Shown here one piece after another: positions 1-9,800 of a stretch of 64,000 bases of DNA. Positions within the stretch are counted from its first letter, which is position 1; the number at the start of each line of letters is the position of its first letter. The notes beneath the pieces are model-generated. The model did not search any database, was not told the DNA's origin, and saw nothing but the letters and a program-made list of their open reading frames with translations. Made by a program: the position numbers and the translations under genes. Source of the DNA: Nocardia gamkensis NBRC 108242 (lineage in GTDB: Bacteria > Actinomycetota > Actinomycetes > Mycobacteriales > Mycobacteriaceae); the NCBI RefSeq assembly GCF_001612985.1, contig NZ_BDBM01000010.1:124001-188000 (forward strand), given 5' to 3'.

Positions 1-1109
1 CTGCCGTTCACCACGATCGGTGCGCCGGGAGCAAGATGGTCCCCGAGTTCGGGCTGCGTCAGCATCGTGAACATCGGGTTCTCGGTGACCCGGGTGTCCG
101 TGGTGAGTTCGGCGAACGTGCGGTAGCGGTCCCACAGCACGGAAGTCGAGCCGAGCGCGTCGGTGATGTCGGCGGCGGAGTGCTCGCGGAACCAGGTGGT
201 GAACAGTCCGGTGAGCACATCGCGATGCCGGTACCGGGCGCCCTCGTCGGCGAAGTCCGTTCCCAGCGCCTCGGCCAGTGCCGCGACCGCGGCGGTCGTG
301 CCGGTGATCCGCGCCAGATCGCGGAAATGTCTTCCGGTCAACGTGACGACCATGAAGGACACGCCGTCCGCGCTGGTGAAGTGCTGGCCGTATTGGCCGT
401 AGATGGCGTTGCCGATACGCGGTCGTTCCCGCCCGCACAGCGCGGCCTCGGTGAGGAATCCGAGATTGCCCGCCGTGGCCAGCGCGACATCGTCCAGGGG
501 AACGACGATCCGGCTGCCGTTGCCGGTCGCCTCGCGGTGGCGCACCGCCGCGGTGATCGCCAGGGCGGCATAGAGCCCACAGGTCACGTCCCAGACCGGC
601 ACCACGTGGTTGATCGGTCCTTCGTATTCCGCGGGGCCGGTGACCAGGGGAAACCCGGTGGCGGCATTCACGGTGTAATCCACTGCGGTCGATCCGTCCG
701 CGCGGCCGGGGATCTCCAGGTGGATCAGGTCCGGACGCAGCCGTACCAGGGCGTCGTAGCCATGCCAGTCCCGGCCCACCGCGTTCGTGAGCAGAATGCC
801 GCCACCCGGCCCGCTCTCGGCGATCACCCGGGCGACGAGGTCCTGCCCGGACGGTGAGCGCAGATCGGCGACCAGCGAGCGCTTGCCCTTGTTCAACCCC
901 GCCCAATAGATGCTCGCGCCGTGGTCGGTGAGCGGCCATCGGTGGCGGTCGGCAGCGCCGCCGATCGGGTCGATGCGGATGACCTCCGCACCGAGCTGCG
1001 CGAGGGTCATCCCGGCCAGCGGCGCCGCGACGTAACTGGAGATCTCGACGACGCGTAGCCCCGCCAGCGGCCGCGCGGCCTGCGGCACGGGTCCCGATCC
1101 GGTGGTCAC
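1..1109 (-). CDS. CaiB/BaiF family CoA-transferase, C-terminus outside window
   Basis: Class III CoA-transferase, moving CoA between carboxylic acids or acting as an acyl-CoA racemase in this superfamily. About 369 residues are visible and the gene runs off the left edge. The N-terminus carries the usual fold start (PLAGLRVVEISSYVAAPLAG), followed by GAEVIRIDP. The segment AVDYTVNAATG around residues 142-151 contains the Asp (D144) expected to carry the acyl-anhydride/CoA thioester intermediate. The GTG start at 1109 overlaps the stop of the MaoC gene (GTGA), so the two are translationally coupled. It is the last visible member of the operon beginning at 5240. The acyl substrate cannot be told from sequence. 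Confidence 0.88.
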   Translation of the reverse strand, partial: MTTGSGPVPQAARPLAGLRVVEISSYVAAPLAGMTLAQLGAEVIRIDPIGGAADRHRWPLTDHGASIYWAGLNKGKRSLVADLRSPSGQDLVARVIAESGPGGGILLTNAVGRDWHGYDALVRLRPDLIHLEIPGRADGSTAVDYTVNAATGFPLVTGPAEYEGPINHVVPVWDVTCGLYAALAITAAVRHREATGNGSRIVVPLDDVALATAGNLGFLTEAALCGRERPRIGNAIYGQYGQHFTSADGVSFMVVTLTGRHFRDLARITGTTAAVAALAEALGTDFADEGARYRHRDVLTGLFTTWFREHSAADITDALGSTSVLWDRYRTFAELTTDTRVTENPMFTMLTQPELGDHLAPGAPIVVNG

Positions 1110-1564
1110 AGCATCACCACGGTGAGGGTTTCGGCTACCAGCACCGGTTTGTCCTGCCCCTCGTTCTCGACGACCCAGCGGACGGTGAGCAGGCCACGCG
1201 ACGTCTCCACGCGCAGGTCGACCGGGGTCGCCGACGCCCGCACCCTCGTGCCGACGCGGACGGGGGAGGGGAAGCGAACCTTGTTGCTGCCGTAGTTGAC
1301 CCGGGCCGTGCCGAAATCTATGGCGTAGAGGTCGCGGCCGAGGAAGGGAATCATCGACAGGGTCAGGTATCCGTGCGCGATGGTCGTGCCGTAGGGTCCC
1401 TCGGCGGCACGCTCGGGATCCACGTGGATCCACTGGTCGTCACCCGTGCAGTCGGCGAAGGCGTCCACGCGGTCCTGGTCGATCGTGAACCACGGCCCAG
1501 GACCGACCGTTTCTCCCATCGCGGACGACAGATCCTCGACCGAGGTGAAGGTACGCAGGGCCAT
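1106..1564 (-). CDS. MaoC-like (R)-hydratase/dehydratase, 152 aa
   Basis: Single hotdog-fold MaoC protein of the usual short length, expected to add water across an enoyl-CoA double bond. The hydratase-2 signature is clear: FADCTGDDQWIHVDPERAA, with Asp and His spaced as in active (R)-specific hydratases, followed by the GTTIAHGYLTLSM helix that closes the substrate tunnel. I chose the ATG at 1564, two bases past the thiolase stop, because the longer reading frame upstream is antisense-like and inside the thiolase gene. Position after a thiolase and a FAS1-like hydratase fits a beta-oxidation operon. Confidence 0.9.
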   Translation of the reverse strand: MALRTFTSVEDLSSAMGETVGPGPWFTIDQDRVDAFADCTGDDQWIHVDPERAAEGPYGTTIAHGYLTLSMIPFLGRDLYAIDFGTARVNYGSNKVRFPSPVRVGTRVRASATPVDLRVETSRGLLTVRWVVENEGQDKPVLVAETLTVVML

Positions 1565-1566
1565 GG

Positions 1567-2778
1567 TCACACCACTCTCTCGAAGATGGCGGCCAAGCCC
1601 TGGCCGCCGCCGATGCACATCGTCTCCAGGCCGTATCGCACTTCGCGGCGGTGCATCTCTCTTGCGAGCGTGGCCAGCATCCGGCCGCCGGTGGCGCCGA
1701 CCGGATGACCGAGGGAAATACCCGAGCCGTGGACATTGGTGCGGTCCAGATCCTTCTCGCCGAACTCCCATTCGCGCATGACCGCGAGAGCCTGCGCGGC
1801 GAACGCCTCGTTCAGTTCGATCAGATCGATATCGGCGAGCGACAGTCCCGCATGCCGGAGCGCGGCGTCGGTGGCCGGAACCGGTCCGATGCCCATGATG
1901 TCCGGCCGGACACCGGCCAGGGCCCACGACTTCAAGGAGACCAGCGGTGTGAGGCCGAGTTGTTCGGCTTTCTCGCGGGTGGTCACCAGGCACATCGACG
2001 CGGCGTCGTTCTGCCCGCTGGAATTGCCCGCGGTGACCGTCGACTCCGGATCGATCTTCATCCGAACGGGTTTCAGCGCTGCCAGCGATTCGAGGGTGGT
2101 GTCGGCACGGGGATGCTCGTCGGTGTCGACCAGCGTCTCGCCTTTGCGGGAGGAGACCGTGACCGGGATGATCTGCTCGGCGCTCGCTCCGCTGCGCGCG
2201 GCGGCGACCGCCCGTTGATGCGAGATCAGCGCCAGCCGATCCTGTTCCTCGCGCGGGATCGCGTAGGTGCGCCGCAAGTTCTCCGCGGTCTCCAGCATGC
2301 CGCCGGGTACCGGGTGGTGCTTCCCGCCCGCGGTCTCGCGCCCGCGAGCCAGTGCGTCGTGCACGCGGACGCCGCCGCGCGCGCCGCCCCAGCGCATATC
2401 GAGCGAATAGAACGCGGTGTTGGTCATGCTCTCCACGCCACCGGCGATCACGACCTCGCTCGCGCCGCTGTTGACCTGCATAACCGCTTGGATGACGGAC
2501 TGCAGCCCCGATCCGCAGCGCCGGTCGACCTGCATGCCGCCGACGGTGACCGGAAGTCCGGCGTCGAGCGCGACGATCCGGCCGATCGCGGGGGCTTCGC
2601 TGTTCGGATAGCAGTGGCCGAGGATCACGTCATCGACGAGATCGGGGCTGATGCCGGTGCGCTCGAGCAGACCGCGCAGGGCGGTGACTCCCAGCTCGAC
2701 AGCGGTGAGCGAGGCGAACACCCCGCCGTAGCGCCCGATGGGGGTGCGGACAGGTTCACAGATCACTGCTTCACGCAT
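1567..2778 (-). CDS. Thiolase (acetyl-CoA acetyltransferase family)
   Basis: Type I thiolase of about 403 residues that should cleave a 3-ketoacyl-CoA with CoA. The nucleophilic Cys88 sits in QVDRRCGSGLQS, the GHPVGATGGR histidine block and the C-terminal CIGGGQG cysteine are all present, so it looks catalytically complete. The ATG at 2778 overlaps the preceding hydratase stop by eight bases (ATGCGTGA), a typical coupled start; an in-frame ATG at 2796 is possible but less economical. The product is the last beta-oxidation step of this operon. Chain-length preference is not visible. Confidence 0.92.
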   Translation of the reverse strand: MREAVICEPVRTPIGRYGGVFASLTAVELGVTALRGLLERTGISPDLVDDVILGHCYPNSEAPAIGRIVALDAGLPVTVGGMQVDRRCGSGLQSVIQAVMQVNSGASEVVIAGGVESMTNTAFYSLDMRWGGARGGVRVHDALARGRETAGGKHHPVPGGMLETAENLRRTYAIPREEQDRLALISHQRAVAAARSGASAEQIIPVTVSSRKGETLVDTDEHPRADTTLESLAALKPVRMKIDPESTVTAGNSSGQNDAASMCLVTTREKAEQLGLTPLVSLKSWALAGVRPDIMGIGPVPATDAALRHAGLSLADIDLIELNEAFAAQALAVMREWEFGEKDLDRTNVHGSGISLGHPVGATGGRMLATLAREMHRREVRYGLETMCIGGGQGLAAIFERVV

Positions 2779-3664
2779 GGGCTCGGCCTCCATCAACGGT
2801 GAAATCGGCGGTCAGAGAGGAGTGTTCGACGGGCCCGGGGTTGCCGTCGCCGGAGAGGACGGCGAGCACCAGTTCGGCGTCGGGTGCGTCACGATGCCGG
2901 ATGCGGGCGGGTTCGAAGCAGAACAAGGGGGACGAGTTGCGGTGGCGCAGATGTACGGGGGCTGAATCGGGGCGCTCCCACCGAATGGTCTCGGCCAGCG
3001 CCAGCGTCATCAGCGGTCCGTGTACCACCAGGCCCGGATAGCCCTCGACACCGGTCGCGTAGGGCCAGTCGTAGTGAATGCGATGGGGGTTGGCGGTGGC
3101 GGCGCTGAACCGCATCAGCACCGTGGGATCGGTGCGCAGCTCCCAATCCCATTCGCCCCGCCGCCACAGCGGCGGCCCCGGCTTTCCCAAGTCCGAAGGC
3201 CAGATGTGATCGGACGATCGAGACGCCGCCGCCTCGCGATAGATCAGGTTCTGGCGCTCCCTCACCGCGAGGGTGCCCTGCTCGGTGTAGAGCAGGATCT
3301 CGACCTCGACCACCACCAGCGGTCCCGTGCGTCCGTTCTTGTGCTCCACCGAGACGACGCGCGCCTCGCGGCGCACCGTCGACCCGACTGCCACCGTCTC
3401 GTAGAGCTGGACCTCGCCGCCGGCGAACATGCGCCGTGGCAGTTCCACCGGTGGTAGAAAGGAGCCGCGGACGGGATGCCCGTCGGGGCCGATCGCGGAT
3501 GACACGGGCCAGCGGGCCAGCGCCGCCCAGTGCCACAGCGGCGGCAGTGGGTCGCCGAGGCCGACCGGTTTCGCGCCGGAGTCGAGGACCGCGCTGAGCG
3601 CGGCGACCGGCGCGGGGTCGACGTATTCGGCTGTGACGACCGTGTGGGCCTGCCAGGCGGTCAC
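2771..3664 (-). CDS. FAS1-like/MaoC double-hotdog dehydratase, 297 aa
   Basis: Resembles the mesaconyl-C4-CoA hydratase/HTD2-like group: an N-terminal degenerate hotdog half (about residues 20-150) and a C-terminal hydratase half. The second half has the signature ANPHRIHYD followed by [13 protein letters not shown], the active-site and tunnel-closing segments of hydratase-2 enzymes. It probably hydrates or dehydrates a bulky acyl-CoA. The GTG start overlaps the upstream SDR stop (GTGA). A MaoC protein lies two genes downstream, so the operon has two hotdog hydratases that could act on different intermediates or pair with each other. Confidence 0.85.
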   Translation of the reverse strand: MTAWQAHTVVTAEYVDPAPVAALSAVLDSGAKPVGLGDPLPPLWHWAALARWPVSSAIGPDGHPVRGSFLPPVELPRRMFAGGEVQLYETVAVGSTVRREARVVSVEHKNGRTGPLVVVEVEILLYTEQGTLAVRERQNLIYREAAASRSSDHIWPSDLGKPGPPLWRRGEWDWELRTDPTVLMRFSAATANPHRIHYDWPYATGVEGYPGLVVHGPLMTLALAETIRWERPDSAPVHLRHRNSSPLFCFEPARIRHRDAPDAELVLAVLSGDGNPGPVEHSSLTADFTVDGGRAHA

Positions 3665-4389
3665 ATGAACCGCCCGCCGGTCACTTCCAGCGTGGTGCCG
3701 GTCATGTACGAGGACAGGTCCGAGGCGAGGAACAGCGCGACATTCGCGACCTCCTCCGGTTCACCGGCGCGTGACATCGGGATCTCGGACATCTTCTGGT
3801 CCCAGACGTGCTCGGGCATGGCCGTGGTCATGGGGGAGCGGATCAAGCCGGGCTGGATGGCGTTGACCCGCACGCCGTATCGGGCCGTCTCCTTGGCCGC
3901 TGCCTTGGTCAGTCCGACGATCCCCGCCTTCGCGGCCGAATAATTGGTTTGCCCGGCCATGCCGACCTTGCCCGAGAGCGAGGAGATGTTGACGATGCTT
4001 CCGCGTTGTTGCTCTCGCATGATCGCCGACGCGAGGCGCGTGCCGTGCCAGGTTCCCTTCAGGTGTACCGAGATGACCTGGTCGAAATCCTCCTCGCTCA
4101 TCTTGCGCATGGAGGCGTCCCGGGTGATGCCCGCGTTGTTGACCATGATGTCGGCCGAGCCGAACGCGGCGAGCGCGGTGTCGAGCAGTGCCGTGACGTC
4201 TTCGGCGCGGGTCACGTCGCAGCGGACCGCTCGCACGCCGTCGGAGCCGAGAGCCTCGTGCGCCGGATCGGGATTCAGGTCACCGACGACCACGCGTGCG
4301 CCCTCGCGCAGGAAGGTCGACGCGATCGCGAGGCCGATGCCCTGCGCCCCGCCGGTGACGACCGCGACACGGCCCTCGAGAAGTGACAT
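3661..4389 (-). CDS. Short-chain dehydrogenase, FabG-like, 242 aa
   Basis: Classical SDR that probably oxidises a 3-hydroxyacyl-CoA to the 3-keto thioester for the adjacent thiolase. The cofactor motif TGGAQGIG is at residues 12-19, an acidic residue in VVVGDLN favours NAD(H), NNAG is present, and the catalytic Ser-Tyr-Lys is visible as ISSLSGKVG plus [10 protein letters not shown]. It ends TGGRFM. The gene follows the mycofactocin-type SDR by 29 bases and overlaps the next gene by GTGA. Length and motifs are ordinary for the family. Confidence 0.9.
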   Translation of the reverse strand: MSLLEGRVAVVTGGAQGIGLAIASTFLREGARVVVGDLNPDPAHEALGSDGVRAVRCDVTRAEDVTALLDTALAAFGSADIMVNNAGITRDASMRKMSEEDFDQVISVHLKGTWHGTRLASAIMREQQRGSIVNISSLSGKVGMAGQTNYSAAKAGIVGLTKAAAKETARYGVRVNAIQPGLIRSPMTTAMPEHVWDQKMSEIPMSRAGEPEEVANVALFLASDLSSYMTGTTLEVTGGRFM

Positions 4390-4418
4390 GGCGTAGATCC
4401 TTTCCGGGTGCCAGGAGA

Positions 4419-5240
4419 TCAGTACTGAGTGGCGCCCATATCGATCGAGATCTGGGTGGCGGTGATGTAGCGGGACTCGTCACCGGCCAGCCAGCTCACC
4501 GCGGCGGCCACATCCTCGGCCTCGGCCACCCACGCGGGCAGGAACGGGGTGATCATGTGCGCCAGTTGCTGATTGGTTTCCAGCGCGTGCCCGAGTGCGG
4601 CGACCATGTCACCGCTGCCCATGGGCGTGTTCACCGCACCCGGGTGGACGCTGTTGACCCGGATGTTGTGCTTGCCGAGTTCGGCGGCCAGCGCGCGGGC
4701 CATGCCGGTCACCGCGTGCTTGCTGGCCGTGTAATGCACCATGAACGGCTGCATCTTCACACCCGCGGCCGAGCTGATCAGGATGATCGAGCCGCCGCGG
4801 CCGCCGTCGATGATGTGCTGGGCCCCGGCCACCACCGTGTTCCAGGTGCCGGTGACGTTGATGTCCATGACGTCGCGGAACGACTCGGGGGTGATCTCGT
4901 TCCACACTTGAGGGATGCAGATGCCCGCGTTGGCGACGATGATGTCGAGTCGGCCCAGCGCGGCCACGCCGTCGTCCACCGCCTTGCGCAGCCCGTCCAG
5001 GTCCCGGGTGTCGACGGTGGCGGTGATGATCCTGCGGCCGGTGGCTTCGACCAGCCGTACCGTCTCGTCGAAATCCTGCGGGGTTGCCGAATCGTAGGGA
5101 ACCGCCGGGGGCAGCGGGCCCGCGATGTCGACGGCGATGATGTCGGCACCCTCGGCGGCCAAGCGCACTGCGTGAGCGCGGCCTTGCCCGCGCGCCGCGC
5201 CCGTGATGAATGCCACCTTTTCAGTGTGTCGGCCGGTCAC
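4419..5240 (-). CDS. Mycofactocin-coupled SDR-family oxidoreductase
   Basis: SDR of 273 residues belonging to the mycofactocin-associated group by its signature [20 protein letters not shown] and the insertion after IAVDI. In that family NAD(H) is held so tightly that the peptide cofactor mycofactocin is needed to turn the enzyme over. Catalytic residues follow ILISSAAG and [10 protein letters not shown] start at GTG 5240 because AGGAG lies five bases upstream; an ATG at 5261 lacks a Shine-Dalgarno. First gene of the leftward operon, so it likely performs an early alcohol oxidation. No mycofactocin biosynthesis genes are in the window. Confidence 0.9.
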   Translation of the reverse strand: MTGRHTEKVAFITGAARGQGRAHAVRLAAEGADIIAVDIAGPLPPAVPYDSATPQDFDETVRLVEATGRRIITATVDTRDLDGLRKAVDDGVAALGRLDIIVANAGICIPQVWNEITPESFRDVMDINVTGTWNTVVAGAQHIIDGGRGGSIILISSAAGVKMQPFMVHYTASKHAVTGMARALAAELGKHNIRVNSVHPGAVNTPMGSGDMVAALGHALETNQQLAHMITPFLPAWVAEAEDVAAAVSWLAGDESRYITATQISIDMGATQY

Positions 5241-5602
5241 GTGCTCTCCTCGTGCTGTCATAAAGCGAGTATCGCCGGTGGTGCCGGACAGCCGGACAAG
5301 ATGTCCTGTTCCAGCGGCATCCGGTGTCGGAATTGCGTATCGTATGCCATATTGTAAATGCAACGGTAAGACGTACGCGCCGTAACCATATGGCGTCGGT
5401 GGACCGCGGCACAAGGGCGGCCGGGAGGTTCGGCCCTCGGGGCGGCTGTCCGGTTCGGAGAGGTGGATCGTGGGCCGTAGAATGCTGCGCCGGATGATGA
5501 CCTCGCTGTTACAGTTGCGGTTACTGGATGAATATCTATTCGCGGCTTGCCGCGTCGTCGCCGGTGGCGGGACCGGGTTCATCGCGAGTGAGGAGTGCGC
5601 GA
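5241..5602. other. Divergent intergenic region, 362 bp
   Basis: Separates the leftward operon (start 5240) from the rightward one (start 5603). It holds one degenerate regulon box at 5350-5368. A GTG at 5470 preceded by a purine-rich stretch opens a frame that runs on into the next gene out of frame and has no recognisable product, so I do not call it. I see no convincing -35/-10 pair. Confidence 0.6.
5350..5368. promoter_or_regulatory. Regulon box, degenerate (TATTGTA-N5-AACGGTA)
   Basis: The sequence TATTGTAAATGCAACGGTA matches 11 of 14 half-site positions of the window-wide box. It lies between divergent operons starting at 5240 and 5603, 109 bp from the first and 234 bp from the second, so it more likely controls the leftward operon. 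Confidence 0.45.
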
Positions 5603-6412
5603 ATGTCGCAGGTCGTCGGGTTCGTGGGAGCGGGCCAGATGGGCGAGCCGATGGTGGGCCGATTGGTCGCAGCAGGCCATCGAACTATCGTGTACGCGCG
5701 GCGAGAACCAGTGCGGGACCGCTTGCGGGCCGCCGGAGCGGACGTCGTGGACTCGGTGCGAGAGGCGGCGGCCTCCAGCGATGTGATCATCGTGTGCCTG
5801 TTCTCCGATCAACAATTGCGCGAGGTGCTCAGCGGGCCGGAGGGCGTGCTGGCGACGGCGCGCCCCGACGCGGTGGTGGTCTCGCACACCACCGGAGCGG
5901 TATCGACGATCAAGGATCTCGCCGCTGATCGCCCGGACGGCCCCGTCCTGCTCGACGGCCCGGTCAGCGGGTCGGCCGAGGACATCGCGAACGGTAGCCT
6001 GACGGTATTGCTCGGTGGGCCGCCGGAATCGGTCGAAGCCGTGCGATCGGTGCTGGCCGCCTATGCGAGCACCGTCATCGCGACGGGCGCGCTGGGCAGC
6101 GCGCTGGGCGTGAAGCTGGTCAACAACGCCTTGTTCGCCGCGAACGCGCAGTTGGTGGCCGTGGCCGCACAGGTGGGTAGGCAGCTGGGCATCGAGGAGG
6201 GTCAGCTGCTGGACGCACTGTCGGTGGCGAGCGGCAACAGCATCGCTGCCGATTCGATCCGGCGTACCGGTGGCTTCGCGAAATTCGAGAAACGTGCCGC
6301 GCCGTTCCTGCGCAAGGACGTCGCGGCCTGCTTGACGGCCACCGCCGAACTCGGCATCGACCTCGGCGGGCTGGGCGCCGCGATCGCCGACGGCCCGTTC
6401 GACCTGACCTGA
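5603..6412 (+). CDS. NAD(P)-dependent beta-hydroxyacid dehydrogenase (HIBADH family)
   Basis: A 269-residue member of the 3-hydroxyisobutyrate dehydrogenase superfamily. The Rossmann motif GFVGAGQMGEPM starts at residue 6, the substrate loop reads DGPVSGSAEDIANGSLTVLL, and the catalytic Lys is in VKLVNNALFAANAQ. It should oxidise a beta-hydroxy acid or reduce the semialdehyde. I use ATG 5603, with AGGAG eight bases upstream, rather than ATG 5528. It is followed by an aldehyde dehydrogenase after 23 bases, so the two may oxidise an alcohol to an acid that the following ligase activates. Confidence 0.87.
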   Translation: MSQVVGFVGAGQMGEPMVGRLVAAGHRTIVYARREPVRDRLRAAGADVVDSVREAAASSDVIIVCLFSDQQLREVLSGPEGVLATARPDAVVVSHTTGAVSTIKDLAADRPDGPVLLDGPVSGSAEDIANGSLTVLLGGPPESVEAVRSVLAAYASTVIATGALGSALGVKLVNNALFAANAQLVAVAAQVGRQLGIEEGQLLDALSVASGNSIAADSIRRTGGFAKFEKRAAPFLRKDVAACLTATAELGIDLGGLGAAIADGPFDLT

Positions 6413-6435
6413 CTTCGCATCGGAGGCAATCGCCC

Positions 6436-7974
6436 ATGGACACGACCACCGAAGAGCACGCCGAGGACGTCGCGGTCACCCGGCCGCACGGCACTACCAC
6501 CGACCCTGCCGAGTTGACCGCGATCCTGGAACTGCAACGGCGGGCGTTCCTGCGCGACGGACCGCCGTCGGCGGAACTCCGGCGCGATCGGATCGACCGG
6601 CTGCTGGCCATGGTCCTGGACAACATCGACGACTTCGTCGAGGCGATGGCGCGTGATTTCGGCACGCGTTCGCGCACCGGCACGCTGTTCGCGGAGATCG
6701 TGGGGATGCTCGCCGCGTTCGAGCACACCCGCTCGCACGTCGCTCGGTGGATGCGCCCGGTGCAGGCGAGCCGGCTCTCCCGTCTGTACGGCATCCGCAC
6801 CGAAGTCCGGCCTTCGCCGCTCGGGGTGGTCGGCATCATCGGCCCGTGGAATTTCCCCCTCCAGTTGGTCGTGGTGCCCGCGGCTTCGGCGTTCGCGGCG
6901 GGCAACCGGGTCATGATCAAGATGTCGGAGATCACCGCGCACACCGCGGAACTGACCCGGGCACTGGCCGCGGAGTATTTCGATCCCTCCGAACTGTGCG
7001 TGGTGACCGGCGGACCCGAGGTCGGCGCCGCCTTCACCCGGCTGCCGCTCGACCACCTCTTCTTCACCGGATCGACGGGCGTGGGGCGCATGGTGCAGCG
7101 AGCCGCGGCCGAGAACCTGGTGCCGGTCACGCTGGAACTCGGCGGAAAGAATCCGGTGGTGGTCGCATCGGACGCCGATATCGACCGCGCCGCGAACCGG
7201 ATCGCTCGCGCCAGGATGGTCAACGGCGGCCAGGTCTGTGTCTGTCCCGACTATGTCTTCGTTCCCGAGGATCGCATCGATCGTTTCGTCGATGCCCTGC
7301 GCGCCCAACTGCGCGGGATGTTTCCCTCGATATCGGCCAACGACGACTACACCGCTTCTGTGGACGCGGCCAACTACGAGCGGGTGCTCGCTCTTGTGGA
7401 AGACGCCCGTGCCCGGGGAGCCCGGGTCGAATCGCTCGCCCCGGCCGGTGAGACGCTGCCTGATCCGGTCGCGCGGAAAATCGCGCCGACGCTGATCCTC
7501 GACGTCACCGACGACATGCGGATCGCCACCGAGGAGACCTTCGGTCCGGTCCTGCTCATTCGGCCATACGCGAGCATCGGCGACGTCATCGACCATGTCA
7601 ACGCCCGCCCGTCGCCTCTGGTCGCCTACTGGTTCGGTCCGGACCGATCGGATTTCCGCCGATTCGTCGACGGCACCCGCAGTGGGGGAGTCGCGCGCAA
7701 CGAATTCGCGATCCACATGTTCTCCGAGAACGCCCCGTTCGGCGGTGTCGGGAACAGTGGAATGGGCGCGTATCACGGAAAGACCGGTTTCGACACCTTC
7801 AGTCATATGCGCACTGTCGCGGCGACCGAACTGCCGTTCGCGATCACCGGCATCGCGGCGCCACCGTTCGATCGTAGGACCGCGAAACTCGTCGACCTGG
7901 TGCTGCGGGCCGCGCGCTGGCGTAACCGCCGGCGCGTGCGCAACCACGTGCCGCGGCGAGAACCCGCCGCCTGA
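6436..7974 (+). CDS. Aldehyde dehydrogenase, coniferyl-aldehyde dehydrogenase-like, 512 aa
   Basis: NAD(P)-dependent ALDH. The fold landmarks are GIIGPWNFPLQL, FFTGSTGVGR, the catalytic Glu in LELGGKNP and the catalytic Cys in NGGQVCVCPDY, followed by ETFGPVLL. The membrane-ALDH/class 3-like spacing and the ELQRRAFLRDGPP amino end resemble bacterial coniferyl-aldehyde dehydrogenases. The arginine-rich tail is longer than usual and has no clear transmembrane helix. It probably oxidises an aromatic or long branched aldehyde to the acid used by the acyl-CoA synthetase downstream. Confidence 0.88.
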   Translation: MDTTTEEHAEDVAVTRPHGTTTDPAELTAILELQRRAFLRDGPPSAELRRDRIDRLLAMVLDNIDDFVEAMARDFGTRSRTGTLFAEIVGMLAAFEHTRSHVARWMRPVQASRLSRLYGIRTEVRPSPLGVVGIIGPWNFPLQLVVVPAASAFAAGNRVMIKMSEITAHTAELTRALAAEYFDPSELCVVTGGPEVGAAFTRLPLDHLFFTGSTGVGRMVQRAAAENLVPVTLELGGKNPVVVASDADIDRAANRIARARMVNGGQVCVCPDYVFVPEDRIDRFVDALRAQLRGMFPSISANDDYTASVDAANYERVLALVEDARARGARVESLAPAGETLPDPVARKIAPTLILDVTDDMRIATEETFGPVLLIRPYASIGDVIDHVNARPSPLVAYWFGPDRSDFRRFVDGTRSGGVARNEFAIHMFSENAPFGGVGNSGMGAYHGKTGFDTFSHMRTVAATELPFAITGIAAPPFDRRTAKLVDLVLRAARWRNRRRVRNHVPRREPAA

Positions 7975-8063
7975 GGCCTACACGACGGGCCGAGGCCCCC
8001 ATCTGTTCCTGCTATGACCATGGCGCGTGCGCTGGGCGCGCCGCCGACAACCGAGGAGTCACG

Positions 8064-9734
8064 TTGTCCCCATCAGCGACCGGATCCGATTCGGCGCAAT
8101 TCACTCTCGTGGGCGCCGTCGACGCCGCTGCGGCGGCGCTGCCGGATCGGGATCTCATCATCCAGGGCGAGCGGCGGCACACCTACGCTCACATCGCCGA
8201 GCGGTCCAAGCGGCTCGCCGCCTACCTGCACGCCCAGGGACTGGGCTGCCACACCGAGCGCGCGGAGCTCGCGGAGCACGAGGTCGGCCAGGATCTGCTC
8301 GGCATCTACGCCTACAACGGCAACGAGTACGTCGAGAGCATGATCGGGGCGTTCCGCGCTCGCGTCGCGCCCTTCAATGTCAACTACCGTTACGTCAAGA
8401 GCGAACTCCAGCACCTGCTCGCGGACGCGGGCGCGACAGCGCTGGTCTATCACGCGACGTTCGCGCCCAGAGTGGCCGAAGTGCGATCCGAACTGCCCCA
8501 CCTGCGGGTGCTCATCCAGATCGCCGACGATTCGGGCAACGAATTACTCGACGGCGCCGTCGATTACGAAACGGTGATCGCCTCCACCGAACCGGTGGCG
8601 CCGCCGGTGACGCCCTCGCCCGACGACCTCTATGTCCTCTACACCGGGGGCACAACGGGAATGCCGAAAGGCGTGTTGTGGCGCCAGAACGACATCTATA
8701 TGGCGGCGTGTGGCGGGCGCGACGTGAACAGCGGCACGGCGGTGCGATCCTACGAGGAGATCGGTGCCCGAGCCGCCGAGAACCCGGGCGTCAAGCTCAT
8801 GCTCCTGCCGCCGCTGATCCACGGCGCGGCCCAATGGGCGGTGCTGACCGCGATGACGACCGGCCAGTCCATCGTGTTCTCCCCGGTGGTCGACCGCATC
8901 GACGGTGCGGAGATCGTGCGGACGATCGAGCGCGAGCGGGTAGCTATCGCGATCGTGGTGGGTGATGCCATGGCCCGGCCACTGCTCGCCGCGGTGGAAT
9001 CGAAGATCGCCGATGTCTCGTCGCTGGCCGCGCTCGCCAACGGCGGCGCGGTGCTCACGCCGAAGGTCAAGCAGCAGTGGATCGAAGCGGTGCCCGGCCT
9101 GGTGGTGCTGGACGGCGTCGGGTCGTCGGAAACGGGAACCCAGCTGCATCACGTCTCCGCAGCGGGCTTCGTCTCGACCGGCACCTTCTCGGCGGGTTTG
9201 GACACCCGCGTGGTCTCCGAGGACTTCAGCGCGGTGCTCGAGGCCGGTCACGAAGGTCTCGGCTGGCTGGCGAAACGGCAATACACGCCACTCGGTTACA
9301 AGGGCGACCCCGCCAAGACCGCCGCGACCTTCCCCGTCATCGACGGAGTGCGATACGTGCTGCCCGGCGATCGCGCGCGTCACCTCGAGAACGGAACCAT
9401 CGAACTGCTCGGCCGCGACGCCGTGACGATCAATTCCGGCGGCGAGAAGATCTTCGCCGAGGAGGTCGAGATGGCCCTCGCGTCCCATCCCGCGGTCGCC
9501 GACGTGCTCGTGGTCGGCCGTCCGAGCGAGCGCTGGGGACAGGAGGTCGTCGCGGTGGTGGAACTCGTGGAAGGCGCCACCGCCGATGCCGACGAGCTGG
9601 TGGGACACGCCGCGCAATCCATCGCCCGGTACAAGCTGCCCAAGGCGGTCGTCTTCCGCCCTGCCATCAGCCGCAGCCCCGCGGGCAAGGCCGACTATCG
9701 CTGGGCTCGCGAACAGGCCGTGGCCGAACACTGA
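8064..9734 (+). CDS. Acyl-CoA synthetase, FadD19-like, 556 aa
   Basis: ATP-dependent acyl-CoA ligase of the adenylate-forming family. The P-loop YTGGTTGMPKGVLWR is at about residues 193-207, GSSETG is the A5 motif, SGGEKIFAEEVE is the hinge region and RSPAGKADYRW carries the catalytic Lys. The YTGGTTGxPKGVxWR form is shared with the sterol-side-chain ligase FadD19. The TTG start at 8064 is supported by GAGGAG five bases upstream. It is closely related in design to the ligase at 33547. Last gene of the rightward operon, followed by a strong hairpin. Confidence 0.9.
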   Translation: MSPSATGSDSAQFTLVGAVDAAAAALPDRDLIIQGERRHTYAHIAERSKRLAAYLHAQGLGCHTERAELAEHEVGQDLLGIYAYNGNEYVESMIGAFRARVAPFNVNYRYVKSELQHLLADAGATALVYHATFAPRVAEVRSELPHLRVLIQIADDSGNELLDGAVDYETVIASTEPVAPPVTPSPDDLYVLYTGGTTGMPKGVLWRQNDIYMAACGGRDVNSGTAVRSYEEIGARAAENPGVKLMLLPPLIHGAAQWAVLTAMTTGQSIVFSPVVDRIDGAEIVRTIERERVAIAIVVGDAMARPLLAAVESKIADVSSLAALANGGAVLTPKVKQQWIEAVPGLVVLDGVGSSETGTQLHHVSAAGFVSTGTFSAGLDTRVVSEDFSAVLEAGHEGLGWLAKRQYTPLGYKGDPAKTAATFPVIDGVRYVLPGDRARHLENGTIELLGRDAVTINSGGEKIFAEEVEMALASHPAVADVLVVGRPSERWGQEVVAVVELVEGATADADELVGHAAQSIARYKLPKAVVFRPAISRSPAGKADYRWAREQAVAEH

Positions 9735-9741
9735 TCCGGAA

Positions 9742-9782
9742 CGCCCTCGGGCGGCGCTGCTCGCAGCTGCCGCCCGAGGGCG
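9742..9782. terminator. Bidirectional hairpin terminator
   Basis: Perfect 14-bp arms CGCCCTCGGGCGGC (9742-9755) and the complement at 9769-9782, with an AGCTGC/GCTGCT-rich loop. It lies between the convergent ends at 9734 and 9801. There is no T-tract, as is common in actinobacteria. Confidence 0.75.
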
Positions 9783-9800
9783 TGGCGTGCCGAGGTCTGG

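Noticed and set aside
1651..2802. Long plus-strand frame antisense to the thiolase
   Set aside because: Arg/Gly/Asp-rich translation with no motifs; it is the mirror of a clear thiolase gene, as expected at high GC.
5470..5928. Possible small gene with a GTG after a purine-rich stretch
   Set aside because: It runs into the dehydrogenase gene in another frame and its product has no sensible composition.
6202..7947. 581-codon minus-strand frame under the ALDH
   Set aside because: Composition is typical of antisense high-GC sequence and the plus strand has all ALDH motifs in frame.
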